NCBI GenBank assembly: GCA_964564695.1 | Contig: CAZMCC010000092.1 | Location: forward strand, 1-15,865 | Reading direction: 5' to 3' | Length of the DNA stretch: 15,865 nucleotides | Origin: CAZMCC01 sp964564695 | Lineage (GTDB): Bacteria > Planctomycetota > Phycisphaerae > Phycisphaerales > UBA1924 | Shown here: positions 1 through 6,588 of the stretch, one piece after another | Numbering within the stretch: the stretch's first letter is position 1 | Layout: the number at the start of each line of letters is the position of its first letter | Made by a program: the position numbers and the translations under genes | Notes under the pieces: model-generated | The model's input: only the letters and a program-made list of their open reading frames with translations | What the model was told of the DNA's origin: nothing | The model's database searches: none

Positions 1-223
1 CCCCCACGACGACCCCACCAACAGAGACCAACAAGCCCCGCCCGCGGGAGCAGCCCCAACCGCGATAGGTGCGTATGGATGCACGCGGGGGGCAGTTTCG
101 GCTACAGTCTCGGCCCGGCGGTGGGCCCCGTGGGCGTTCCGCCACCATCTCCGACCTTTCTTGACGCGTCACCCGGGAGTGCGCATGACCCGATCGATCC
201 TTGTTCTCCCTCTGTCCTGCACC

Positions 224-2203
224 ATGAATCAGCGCGCCCGCCTGGGCGCTCGCCTGGGAGTCGGCCTGCTGCTGGCGGCGGGGCTTGCCTTGGGCGCCTG
301 CGATCGCAAAGACCCTTCCGGCAAGGCGATCACCGGCGCGAGCCGGCAGATGGGCGCGGTGGCGGCGGCGAATTCGACGCCCGGGACGTCGGCGTCGTAT
401 CTCGAACCCAGGCTCAGCGCGATTCGCCGCGACGTGAAGGAACTGGGGTCGGATCCGTCGGCGATGGACACGGCGTCGGCGAGCGTGATCTCGGCCCGGG
501 CCTCCGGCGGTTTGGCGGGGATCAAGGCTTCCCAGGCGTCGATGCTCGAGGCCGATGCACGCCGGCAGGCGCTGGTCGTGTACGCCGCCCTCGACGCGTA
601 CACCGCGCAGGCGTCGTTCGCGGCGGGGCTCGAGCAGTTCGACCCGGCGCCCGAGACCAAGCGGCTGACCGACGAGGTCGGGGTCAAGGAGCAGGAAATC
701 TCCAAGGCGGCGGCGGTGAAGCGCCAGCTGCAGGATGAGGCGGGCAAGCTCGAGAGCGACGCGCAGACGGCGCTGTCGGCGGCCCAGGCCGAGCGGACGA
801 CCGAGGCTTCGGTGCGGAGTGGGGCCCAGAACCTCACGGGCCAGGCCAAGACCGACCTCATCACCAAGGCCAACGTGCACCGGCGCGGGGCCGACGGCCA
901 CGACAAGCGTGCGGCGGACCTGCGGGCCCAGGGCGCTGTGCTCGCGCCGCGGATTGAGGGGGCGGATCGTGAGCTGACCCACCTGACCGGGCAGCGGAAG
1001 CTGCTGCAGGATGCGCAGGCCGAGATCCAGGCGATGTCGACGGCGAGCAAGCAGCGTGCGGCCGAGGCGCGGGCCTCGGTGGCGACGAGCGCCGAGTCGA
1101 TTTCGACCGACATCGCGACCCTCGAGAAAACACGGGCGGAGATCGACGCGCCGGCGAAGGCGGCGGCCGACGGGTATCGATCGGCCGCGGGCGAGGCACG
1201 CAAGGCCGCTCAGGGCGCATCGCGCGAGGGCAAGGGGGCCGCGACGCTGGCGGCGGCGGGCTATCTGGCGGATGCGGGCGGGGTGATGGCGATGCGGGCA
1301 GACGGGTTCCGGGCCCAGGCGGCCCTGCTCGAAGCGCTGGCGGACGCGAAGCCGACGCTGCCGGGTGCGGATAAGTACGCCGCGAGCGCGGCCGATGCCC
1401 GCAAGGGCGAGGAGGTGGCGCGCAAGGCGGCGGGCGAGCTGTTCGGCCAGGCCAAGGACGCCGTCGCGGGCGCGGGCGGGGGCGAGGAACTCAAGGCCCT
1501 GACCGAGCGTGTGACGGCGGCGCTGACCGCGCTGTCGGAGAACACGGTTGAGCCGGCGAAGTCGCTGGCGCTGGGGGGCGAGGCGTCGAAGGGCTCGGGT
1601 GGGGGCGGGTCGACGCCAGCAGGCGGGACCGCGCCGGCGGGGTCGGGCGACGGTGCGCCGGCGTCGGGCGCCGAAGGCGAGATCCGGGCGATGCTCGGGA
1701 GTCTCGCCGGTGTGTTTGAGTCGATGGACCCGGCGGCCCTGGAGCGTGTGATCATTGCGCCCCCCGGACCGCTCAAGGACATGTTCGCCGCGCTTGGTGA
1801 TCTCGACAAGGCGATGCACGAGAAGTTCAAGATGGGGCTGGGCGAAGCGACCAAGCAGGCCGGGCTCCCGACCATGGCTGACGAGCTTTCGGCGATGCCG
1901 GTGCCCGCGCTGGCGGACATCAAGGTGACCGTGAGCGGTCCGGAGTCCGGTTCGATCCAGCTCGACGCCGGGGGGATGCCGCTGGTGATCCCGGTGAAGA
2001 AGGTGAACGGCGCGTGGGCGCTGGACCTCGCCGGTTCGCCCGCGCTGCAGCCCATGCTGGGGATGATGGGTGCGCAGATGTCGGGGCAGATCGCCGAAAT
2101 GAAGAAGTTTGCGACGGACATCCGCGCCGGCAAGTACCCGGACGCCGCCACCGCGGCGAAGGCGATGGATGAAGCGTCGAAGAAGCCGGGCGGGGGCGGC
2201 TGA
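224..2203 (+). CDS. Putative coiled-coil lipoprotein, function unknown
   Basis: Predicted 659-residue envelope lipoprotein; I do not recognise a named family. The ATG at 224 is chosen because it begins a textbook lipoprotein signal: basic n-region MNQRARLGAR, hydrophobic core, and lipobox LGAC with the acylated Cys at residue 26. An in-frame ATG at 185 and a TTG at 161 would only add a poor extension. Residues about 60-450 are rich in Ala, Glu, Lys, Gln and Arg with heptad-like spacing, so long helical coiled coils are likely. A Gly/Ser/Ala/Pro linker (about 456-486) separates these from a C-terminal region of about 150 residues that mixes helices with a beta-like segment (DIKVTVSGPESGSIQLDAGG). 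No Shine-Dalgarno precedes the ATG; the leader is pyrimidine-rich. Followed after 23 nt by a hairpin that may end the transcript. A structural role at the outer membrane or periplasm is only a guess. Confidence 0.8.
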   Translation: MNQRARLGARLGVGLLLAAGLALGACDRKDPSGKAITGASRQMGAVAAANSTPGTSASYLEPRLSAIRRDVKELGSDPSAMDTASASVISARASGGLAGIKASQASMLEADARRQALVVYAALDAYTAQASFAAGLEQFDPAPETKRLTDEVGVKEQEISKAAAVKRQLQDEAGKLESDAQTALSAAQAERTTEASVRSGAQNLTGQAKTDLITKANVHRRGADGHDKRAADLRAQGAVLAPRIEGADRELTHLTGQRKLLQDAQAEIQAMSTASKQRAAEARASVATSAESISTDIATLEKTRAEIDAPAKAAADGYRSAAGEARKAAQGASREGKGAATLAAAGYLADAGGVMAMRADGFRAQAALLEALADAKPTLPGADKYAASAADARKGEEVARKAAGELFGQAKDAVAGAGGGEELKALTERVTAALTALSENTVEPAKSLALGGEASKGSGGGGSTPAGGTAPAGSGDGAPASGAEGEIRAMLGSLAGVFESMDPAALERVIIAPPGPLKDMFAALGDLDKAMHEKFKMGLGEATKQAGLPTMADELSAMPVPALADIKVTVSGPESGSIQLDAGGMPLVIPVKKVNGAWALDLAGSPALQPMLGMMGAQMSGQIAEMKKFATDIRAGKYPDAATAAKAMDEASKKPGGGG

Positions 2204-2225
2204 CCCTGCTTTGAGATCGGTGGTT

Positions 2226-2253
2226 GACCCCGATTGTCCGGGGTCCGTACTTT
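2226..2253 (+). terminator. Hairpin with short T run after the coiled-coil lipoprotein gene
   Basis: A 7-bp perfect stem GACCCCG (2226-2232) / CGGGGTC (2239-2245) with the 6-nt loop ATTGTC, followed within a few bases by TTTT (2251-2254). It starts 22 nt after the stop codon at 2201-2203, which suits an intrinsic terminator. The same bases can be read as a promoter (TTGACC, 17 nt, GTACTT) for the next gene. I prefer the terminator reading because the stem is perfect. Confidence 0.4.
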
Positions 2254-2340
2254 TCCCGCCTGTCCTGTGCCCCTGGGGTTGACCTCTCCGTCGCCGCCCT
2301 TTCCTGCTCCACCCAACGACAGCTTTCTCTCGATACGCCT

Positions 2341-3474
2341 ATGCCGACGTCCCAACGAACCGTGCTGTTCTCCCGACTCGCCGCGTGCGTGCTGATGGTG
2401 GGCGCGGCGGCGCTGCCCGCGATGGGGCAAGCGGGGGACCTGCCTGCGCAGGTGACCGAAGCGGTGCGGCTGACAACTGCGCAGGAGCAGCAGATCCAGG
2501 CGTTCGTCGCCAAGTACAAGGACCAGCTCTCGAAAGCCGGCGACCCCAACGCGGTGAAGGTGGCCCGGGTGCGCCTGATCGAGCCGCTGATGAACCCGCG
2601 GGTGAGCGTCGACTTCCGGATGAAGTACAGCGCGGCCCTGGTGCCGGTGCTCGACCCGCTGCTGTCGGACAAGAGCGACTTCGTCGCGTCCAACGCGGCC
2701 CAGATCATCGGCGAGCTCGCCACCCCGACCGCGGTCGAGAAACTGATCGCGACCCTCGCGGACAAGCGTCCCACGGTGCGGTTCAGCGCGGCGTATGCCC
2801 TGCAGCGGACCTTTGAGAACCTGATGCCCCCGCGCGGGCCGGGCCTCACGGCCCAGCAGGTCAAGAACGTCATCGACTCCATCAAGACGCGGGCGGCTGC
2901 GGAAGAGGACGCCAACGTCGTGCAGGAGCTGGTGCTGGCGCTGCACGCCGCGACCGAGATCCCGACGGCCCAGCTGCAGGACGTCCGCGGGTACGCGGTG
3001 ACGGCCGCGGCGAGCACGATCGCGGTGCGGGCCAAGGCGATGGACGGGAAGCAGGAGCTTCCGTCGGCCTGGCGTGTGGTGCTGTGGCGGGCCAACCGGC
3101 TGACGCGCACGGCCCTGACCGAGGCGCCGGCGAACGAGGCGAAGCTGCCGACCGAGTCGCTTAAGCAGGCGGGAAGCCTCGCGGGCCACACCCTGGCGCT
3201 CGTGCTGCGACGCACGCAGGCGGGGATCGTGACGCCGGCCGAGCGCGACGCGCTGGCCCAGATGGCGGCACTGGCGGAGGCGACGTACTACTTCTCGCAC
3301 AGCGCGATTCACCCCGACGGTGGTGTGAAGGCGTTTGAGCTCGGGCCGATGATCAAGGCGAGCGAGGACAAGAAGTTCTCCGACTCGGTGCTCGAGATCA
3401 TCGGGCCCAACGGCGCGCTGACGAGCCCGGACTTCGGCTTCCCCGACAACGAGTTCGTTCCCAAGAAGCCCTGA
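2341..3474 (+). CDS. Secreted HEAT-repeat domain protein
   Basis: Predicted 377-residue exported protein. The ATG at 2341 starts a Sec-type signal peptide (basic MPTSQRTVLFSR, hydrophobic ACVLMVGAAALPA, likely cleavage near residue 29-31). The mature protein is helical. Residues about 75-160 read as HEAT repeats: paired helices with the pattern YSAALVPVLDPLLSD then FVASNAAQIIGELATPTAVE then TVRFSAAYALQRTF. HEAT repeats are protein-interaction scaffolds; none of the phycobilisome-lyase or other enzymatic signatures is visible, so a binding role in the periplasm is the reasonable inference. The C-terminal half (about 190-377) has more helices without a recognised family. No Shine-Dalgarno is present before the ATG; the leader is pyrimidine-rich like that of the preceding lipoprotein gene. 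Same strand as both neighbours but separated from them, so probably its own transcript. Confidence 0.8.
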   Translation: MPTSQRTVLFSRLAACVLMVGAAALPAMGQAGDLPAQVTEAVRLTTAQEQQIQAFVAKYKDQLSKAGDPNAVKVARVRLIEPLMNPRVSVDFRMKYSAALVPVLDPLLSDKSDFVASNAAQIIGELATPTAVEKLIATLADKRPTVRFSAAYALQRTFENLMPPRGPGLTAQQVKNVIDSIKTRAAAEEDANVVQELVLALHAATEIPTAQLQDVRGYAVTAAASTIAVRAKAMDGKQELPSAWRVVLWRANRLTRTALTEAPANEAKLPTESLKQAGSLAGHTLALVLRRTQAGIVTPAERDALAQMAALAEATYYFSHSAIHPDGGVKAFELGPMIKASEDKKFSDSVLEIIGPNGALTSPDFGFPDNEFVPKKP

Positions 3475-3544
3475 GCGGCAGCCCCCCGGGCCCCCGCCCC
3501 GGCGTCGTTCTTGACTCCGAGGGTCATTGCGGGCCGGCGGTGAG

Positions 3545-3550
3545 TACGCT
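3545..3550 (+). promoter_or_regulatory. Candidate -10 box, leaderless start of the ABC solute-binding gene
   Basis: TACGCT lies 6 nt upstream of the ATG at 3557 (TACGCT-tgcgcc-ATG). A transcript starting 6-7 nt after a -10 box would begin at or next to the A of the ATG, so a leaderless mRNA is predicted. No Shine-Dalgarno is present. No convincing -35 at 16-19 bp; TTGACT at 3511 is too far (28 nt). Confidence 0.45.
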
Positions 3551-3556
3551 TGCGCC

Positions 3557-5455
3557 ATGCTCAAGCTGGTGGTGCCGGTGCTGATCCTGCTCGTCGCGCT
3601 GGGCGCGACGGTGCTGACGGACCGCCCGCAGCCCAAGGCCGACTTCAACTTCATCAACCGCGGCGACATCAACACGCTCGATCTGCAGAAGATGAGCTGG
3701 ATGCAGGACTTCCGCGTGGCGCGGTGCCTGTACGAGGGGCTCGTCAAGAACGACGTGTTCTCCTGGGAGTACACGCCCAGGCCGGGCGTCGCCGAGACGT
3801 GGGAGGTCTCGCCCGACGGGCTCACGTACACGTTCCACCTGCGTGCGAACGCGAAGTGGTCGAACGGGGCGCCGGTGGTCGCGGGCGACTTCGTGTACTC
3901 GTGGCGCCGAGCGATCCTGCCGGACACGGCCAGCGATTACTTCAAGCTCTTCCAGCTCGTGTCGGGGGCGCAGGAGTTCTACGAGTGGCGGAGCAAGGCG
4001 CTCGAGGACTTCAAGAAGGGTGACGACGCGCAGAAGCTTTGGCGAGAGACGGAGAAGCGGTTCGGCGAGATGGTCGGGATACGGGCGATCGACGAGCGGA
4101 CGCTGGAGATCAGGCTCGTGCGCCCGGTGCCGTACTTCCTGGACATCTGCGCGTTCAGCGTGGCGTACCCGGTGTACCCGCCCTTGGTGAAGCGGTACGA
4201 AGAGGTGGACGCGGGGACGGCCCGCCTCAAGAGCGAGATGGGGTGGACCAAGCCGCCGCTGCTGGTGACGAACGGGCCGTTCAAGCTCGTGCAGTGGCGG
4301 TTCAAGCGCGACCTGCGCCTGGAGAAGAACGAGCACTACTGGGATGCGGGGTCGATCAACATTGATTCGATCAACATCCCGTCGGTCGAGGACCCGAACG
4401 CGGCGGTGCTGAGCTTCACGTCGGGGTCGGTGGACTGGATCAGCGACGTGACGCCGCCGTACCGAGGTGACATGCTCGCGGAGAAGCAGGCGTTCTATGC
4501 GGAGCACGCGAGCGAGGTGGAGGCGATGCGGGCCCAGGGGCTCGACCAGCTGGAGATCGACCGGCGGCTGCCGGACGACCCGCGGGCGCACATCCACGCG
4601 ATCCCGGCGTTCGGGACGTACTTCTACAACTTCAACTGCGAGCCGAAGCTGCAGGACGGGCGGGACAACCCGTTCCACGATGCGCGGGTGCGCCGGGCGT
4701 TCGCGATGTCGCTGGACAAACAGCGGATCGCGGACCAGGTGAGGCGGCTGGGTGAGCCGGTGGCGGGGTGTCTGACGCCGCCGGGATCGATCGGGGGGTA
4801 TGACTCGCCGGTGGGCGTGGCGTATGACCCGCCGGCGGCCCGCAAGCTGATGGCGGAGGCGGGGTACCCCGACCCGTCGAAGTTCATCACGGTGGAGATC
4901 CTGTTCAACAAGGACGCGGGGCACGATCTGATCGCCCAGGCGATCGCGAAGGACTGGCAGGAGAACCTCGGGGTGCCGGTGGCGCTGGTGCAGCGGGAGA
5001 TCAAGGTCTTCCGCAATGACCTCAAGCACCAGAACTTCATGGTGTCGCGGGCGGGGTGGTACGGCGACTACGGCGACCCGACGACGTTCCTCGAGCTGTC
5101 GCGCTCGACGGACGGGAACAACGACCGGCACTACAAGAATCCCGAGTACGACGCGCTGCTCGACACGGCGAACGCCGAGATCGATCCGCTCAAGCGGCTG
5201 AAGATCCTCGAGCGGGCGGAGAAGATGATCGTCGAGCGGGACCTGCCGATGATCCCGATATTCCACTACAGCCAGATCTACATGTTCGACGCGCACCGGC
5301 TGAGCGGGATCTCGACGCACCCGCGCCAGGAGCAGAACATGTACCTCGTCGACATCCTCGACGACCAGAAGGGGACGAACACGGCGCGGGCGATGCCGCC
5401 ACGGGTGGGCGGTGGGGGCGCGGGCGGGCGCAATCTCGGGGGGGCGGACCGATGA
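3557..5455 (+). CDS. ABC transporter substrate-binding protein, family 5 (peptide/nickel type)
   Basis: Predicted 632-residue extracytoplasmic solute-binding protein of the DppA/OppA family (SBP_bac_5), which captures oligopeptides or similar solutes for an ABC importer. It has an N-terminal hydrophobic segment (MLKLVVPVLILLVALGATVLT) without a lipobox Cys, so it is either membrane-anchored or Sec-cleaved. Family hallmarks: early SBP5 core (INTLDLQKMSWMQDFRVARC, LYEGLV), AETWEVSPDGLTYTFHLR, AKWSNGAPVVAGDFVYSWRR, and the C-terminal DPTTFLELSRSTDGNND region. At 632 residues it is longer than usual DppA/OppA (about 530-545). The excess comes from helical insertions at about residues 137-173 and 300-350 and a Gly-rich tail. 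The ATG at 3557 is set by the hydrophobic start and the TACGCT box. The stop overlaps the permease ATG by 4 nt (ATGA), so the two are co-translated. The substrate cannot be read from sequence. Confidence 0.92.
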   Translation: MLKLVVPVLILLVALGATVLTDRPQPKADFNFINRGDINTLDLQKMSWMQDFRVARCLYEGLVKNDVFSWEYTPRPGVAETWEVSPDGLTYTFHLRANAKWSNGAPVVAGDFVYSWRRAILPDTASDYFKLFQLVSGAQEFYEWRSKALEDFKKGDDAQKLWRETEKRFGEMVGIRAIDERTLEIRLVRPVPYFLDICAFSVAYPVYPPLVKRYEEVDAGTARLKSEMGWTKPPLLVTNGPFKLVQWRFKRDLRLEKNEHYWDAGSINIDSINIPSVEDPNAAVLSFTSGSVDWISDVTPPYRGDMLAEKQAFYAEHASEVEAMRAQGLDQLEIDRRLPDDPRAHIHAIPAFGTYFYNFNCEPKLQDGRDNPFHDARVRRAFAMSLDKQRIADQVRRLGEPVAGCLTPPGSIGGYDSPVGVAYDPPAARKLMAEAGYPDPSKFITVEILFNKDAGHDLIAQAIAKDWQENLGVPVALVQREIKVFRNDLKHQNFMVSRAGWYGDYGDPTTFLELSRSTDGNNDRHYKNPEYDALLDTANAEIDPLKRLKILERAEKMIVERDLPMIPIFHYSQIYMFDAHRLSGISTHPRQEQNMYLVDILDDQKGTNTARAMPPRVGGGGAGGRNLGGADR

Positions 5456-6462
5456 TCGGGCTCATCGTGCGGCGGCTCGCGCAGCTGCCGCTCATCCTGC
5501 TGGTGATCTACACGCTGACGCTGACGCTCGCGTGGGCGGTGCCGGGGGATCCCCTGGAGAATCCCGAGGGACGCCAGCCGCCGGTCGAGGTGCGCGAGGC
5601 GATGAAGCGCCAGTACAACCTTGACAGCTTCTGGTCGTTTTACTGGTCGTATCTGGACAGCGCGCTGGGGGTGCGGTACCTGCGCGAGCGGGGGAATTGG
5701 GCGACCGGGGTGGGGGCGGGGGCGGGCGTGGGCAACGCGGGGCAGGCGCCGCCGGACCGGTATGTGTTCGACCTGGGGCCGAGCCTGCAGTACGAGGACT
5801 GGCGGGTGAACGAGATCATCGCGGGTGCGCTGCCGGTGTCGGTGACGCTCGGGGCCGCGGCGATTCTCATTGCTCTCATGGTGGGGGTGACGGCGGGCGT
5901 GGTGGGCGCGGTGAAGCCGAATTCGTTCGCCGACCTGTCGACGCTGACGCTCGCGCTGGTGGGGATCAGCCTGCCGAGCTTCGTGATCGGGACGGTGATG
6001 CTGCTGGTGTTCACGGTGTCGCTGGGGGTGGGCAGTGTTGGTGCGTGGGGGCGCCCGCAGAACGCGATCATGCCGGCGATCACGCTGAGCCTGCCGTTCG
6101 CGGCGTACATCGCGCGGCTGACGCGGATGGGCATGATCGAGCACCTGGGGAGCGACTTCATCCGGACCGCGCGGGCGAAGGGGCTGCCCGAGTCGCGCGT
6201 GCTGCTCAAGCACGCGCTCAAGAATGCGTTCCTGCCGGTGCTGAGCTACCTCGGCCCTGCGACGGCGCTGGCGATGACGGGCTCGTTCGTGGTGGAGAAG
6301 GTCTTCAACGTGCCGGGGATGGGGCAGCACTTCGTCAACGGGGTGCTGAACAAGGACCTGTTTCTGATCATGGGCGTCGTGCTGATCTTCGCGACGATGC
6401 TGATCGTGTTCAACCTCGTGGTGGATGTGCTGTATCGGTGGGTGGATCCGAGGATTGAGTGA
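5452..6462 (+). CDS. ABC transporter permease, DppB/OppB type
   Basis: Predicted 336-residue inner-membrane permease of the binding-protein-dependent transport family (DppB/OppB/NikB). It begins with the family's typical first membrane segment (IVRRLAQLPLILLVIYTLTLTLAW, then AVPGDP). After a periplasmic region come about five further hydrophobic segments. The cytoplasmic EAA loop that docks the ATPase is clear: SDFIRTARAKGLPESRVLLK, followed by HALKNAFLPVLSYLGP. The end, VLYRWVDPRIE, is typical of the family. The periplasmic loop between the first and second segments (residues about 40-125) is longer than normal and contains a Gly-rich stretch (TGVGAGAGVGNAG). Start ATG 5452 overlaps the binding-protein stop (ATGA). 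A DppC-type permease and DppD/F-type ATPases are expected partners but are absent downstream; a 36-bp inverted repeat follows 10 nt after the stop. Confidence 0.95.
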   Translation: MIGLIVRRLAQLPLILLVIYTLTLTLAWAVPGDPLENPEGRQPPVEVREAMKRQYNLDSFWSFYWSYLDSALGVRYLRERGNWATGVGAGAGVGNAGQAPPDRYVFDLGPSLQYEDWRVNEIIAGALPVSVTLGAAAILIALMVGVTAGVVGAVKPNSFADLSTLTLALVGISLPSFVIGTVMLLVFTVSLGVGSVGAWGRPQNAIMPAITLSLPFAAYIARLTRMGMIEHLGSDFIRTARAKGLPESRVLLKHALKNAFLPVLSYLGPATALAMTGSFVVEKVFNVPGMGQHFVNGVLNKDLFLIMGVVLIFATMLIVFNLVVDVLYRWVDPRIE

Positions 6463-6471
6463 CCCCCACGA

Positions 6472-6564
6472 GGGTGGCATGCTCAAGCGGCTTTGAGCTT
6501 GAGCATGGTCGGCGATCCCCATGAAAGACATGCTCAAGCTCAAAGCCGCTTGAGCATGCCACCC
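6472..6564. repeat. REP-doublet-like inverted repeat (36-bp perfect arms)
   Basis: Left arm 6472-6507 is the exact reverse complement of right arm 6529-6564 (36/36), with a 21-nt spacer at 6508-6528. Each arm is also a hairpin by itself: CATGCTCAAGC (6478-6488) pairs with GCTTGAGCATG (6497-6507) around the loop GGCTTTGA, and the mirror image occurs in the right arm. Two inverted small palindromes joined by a spacer is the layout of REPIN-type elements mobilised in trans by REP-associated tyrosine (RAYT) transposases; no such transposase is in the window. It lies between dppB-type permease and nadB, where it may also end or attenuate the transporter transcript. Confidence 0.85.
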
Positions 6565-6574
6565 AGCGACCCAC

Positions 6575-6580
6575 TACCAT
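6575..6580 (+). promoter_or_regulatory. Candidate -10 box, leaderless start of nadB
   Basis: TACCAT followed by 8 nt and then the ATG at 6589; no Shine-Dalgarno in between. A possible -35, TTGAGC (6550-6555), falls inside the right arm of the inverted repeat with a rather long 19-bp spacer, so the repeat may contribute to nadB expression. The box is visible; its use is inferred. Confidence 0.45.
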
Positions 6581-6588
6581 TGCCTCCC

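Noticed and set aside
1..223. Upstream gene or RNA in the left edge
   Set aside because: Only a TACAGT (103-108) resembling a -10 box and C-rich sequence were seen; no coding frame with a recognisable product and no RNA fold.
2224..2252. Promoter TTGACC-17-GTACTT for the HEAT-repeat gene
   Set aside because: The same bases form a perfect 7-bp hairpin followed by TTTT just after the previous stop, so a terminator is at least as likely; not listed as a promoter.
1261..3927. Very long minus-strand open frame opposite the coiled-coil and HEAT genes
   Set aside because: High G+C removes stop codons from antisense frames. The translation is Arg/His/Pro-rich without any family motif, while the + strand has signal peptides and recognisable domains.
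3524..5320. 598-codon minus-strand open frame opposite the solute-binding protein gene
   Set aside because: Low-complexity Arg/Val/Leu/His translation; the + strand reading is a clear SBP family 5 protein.
6493..6588. In-frame N-terminal extension of nadB from ATG 6493
   Set aside because: The extension is encoded by the inverted repeat; the ATG at 6589 has a good -10 box and gives a start like other NadB proteins.
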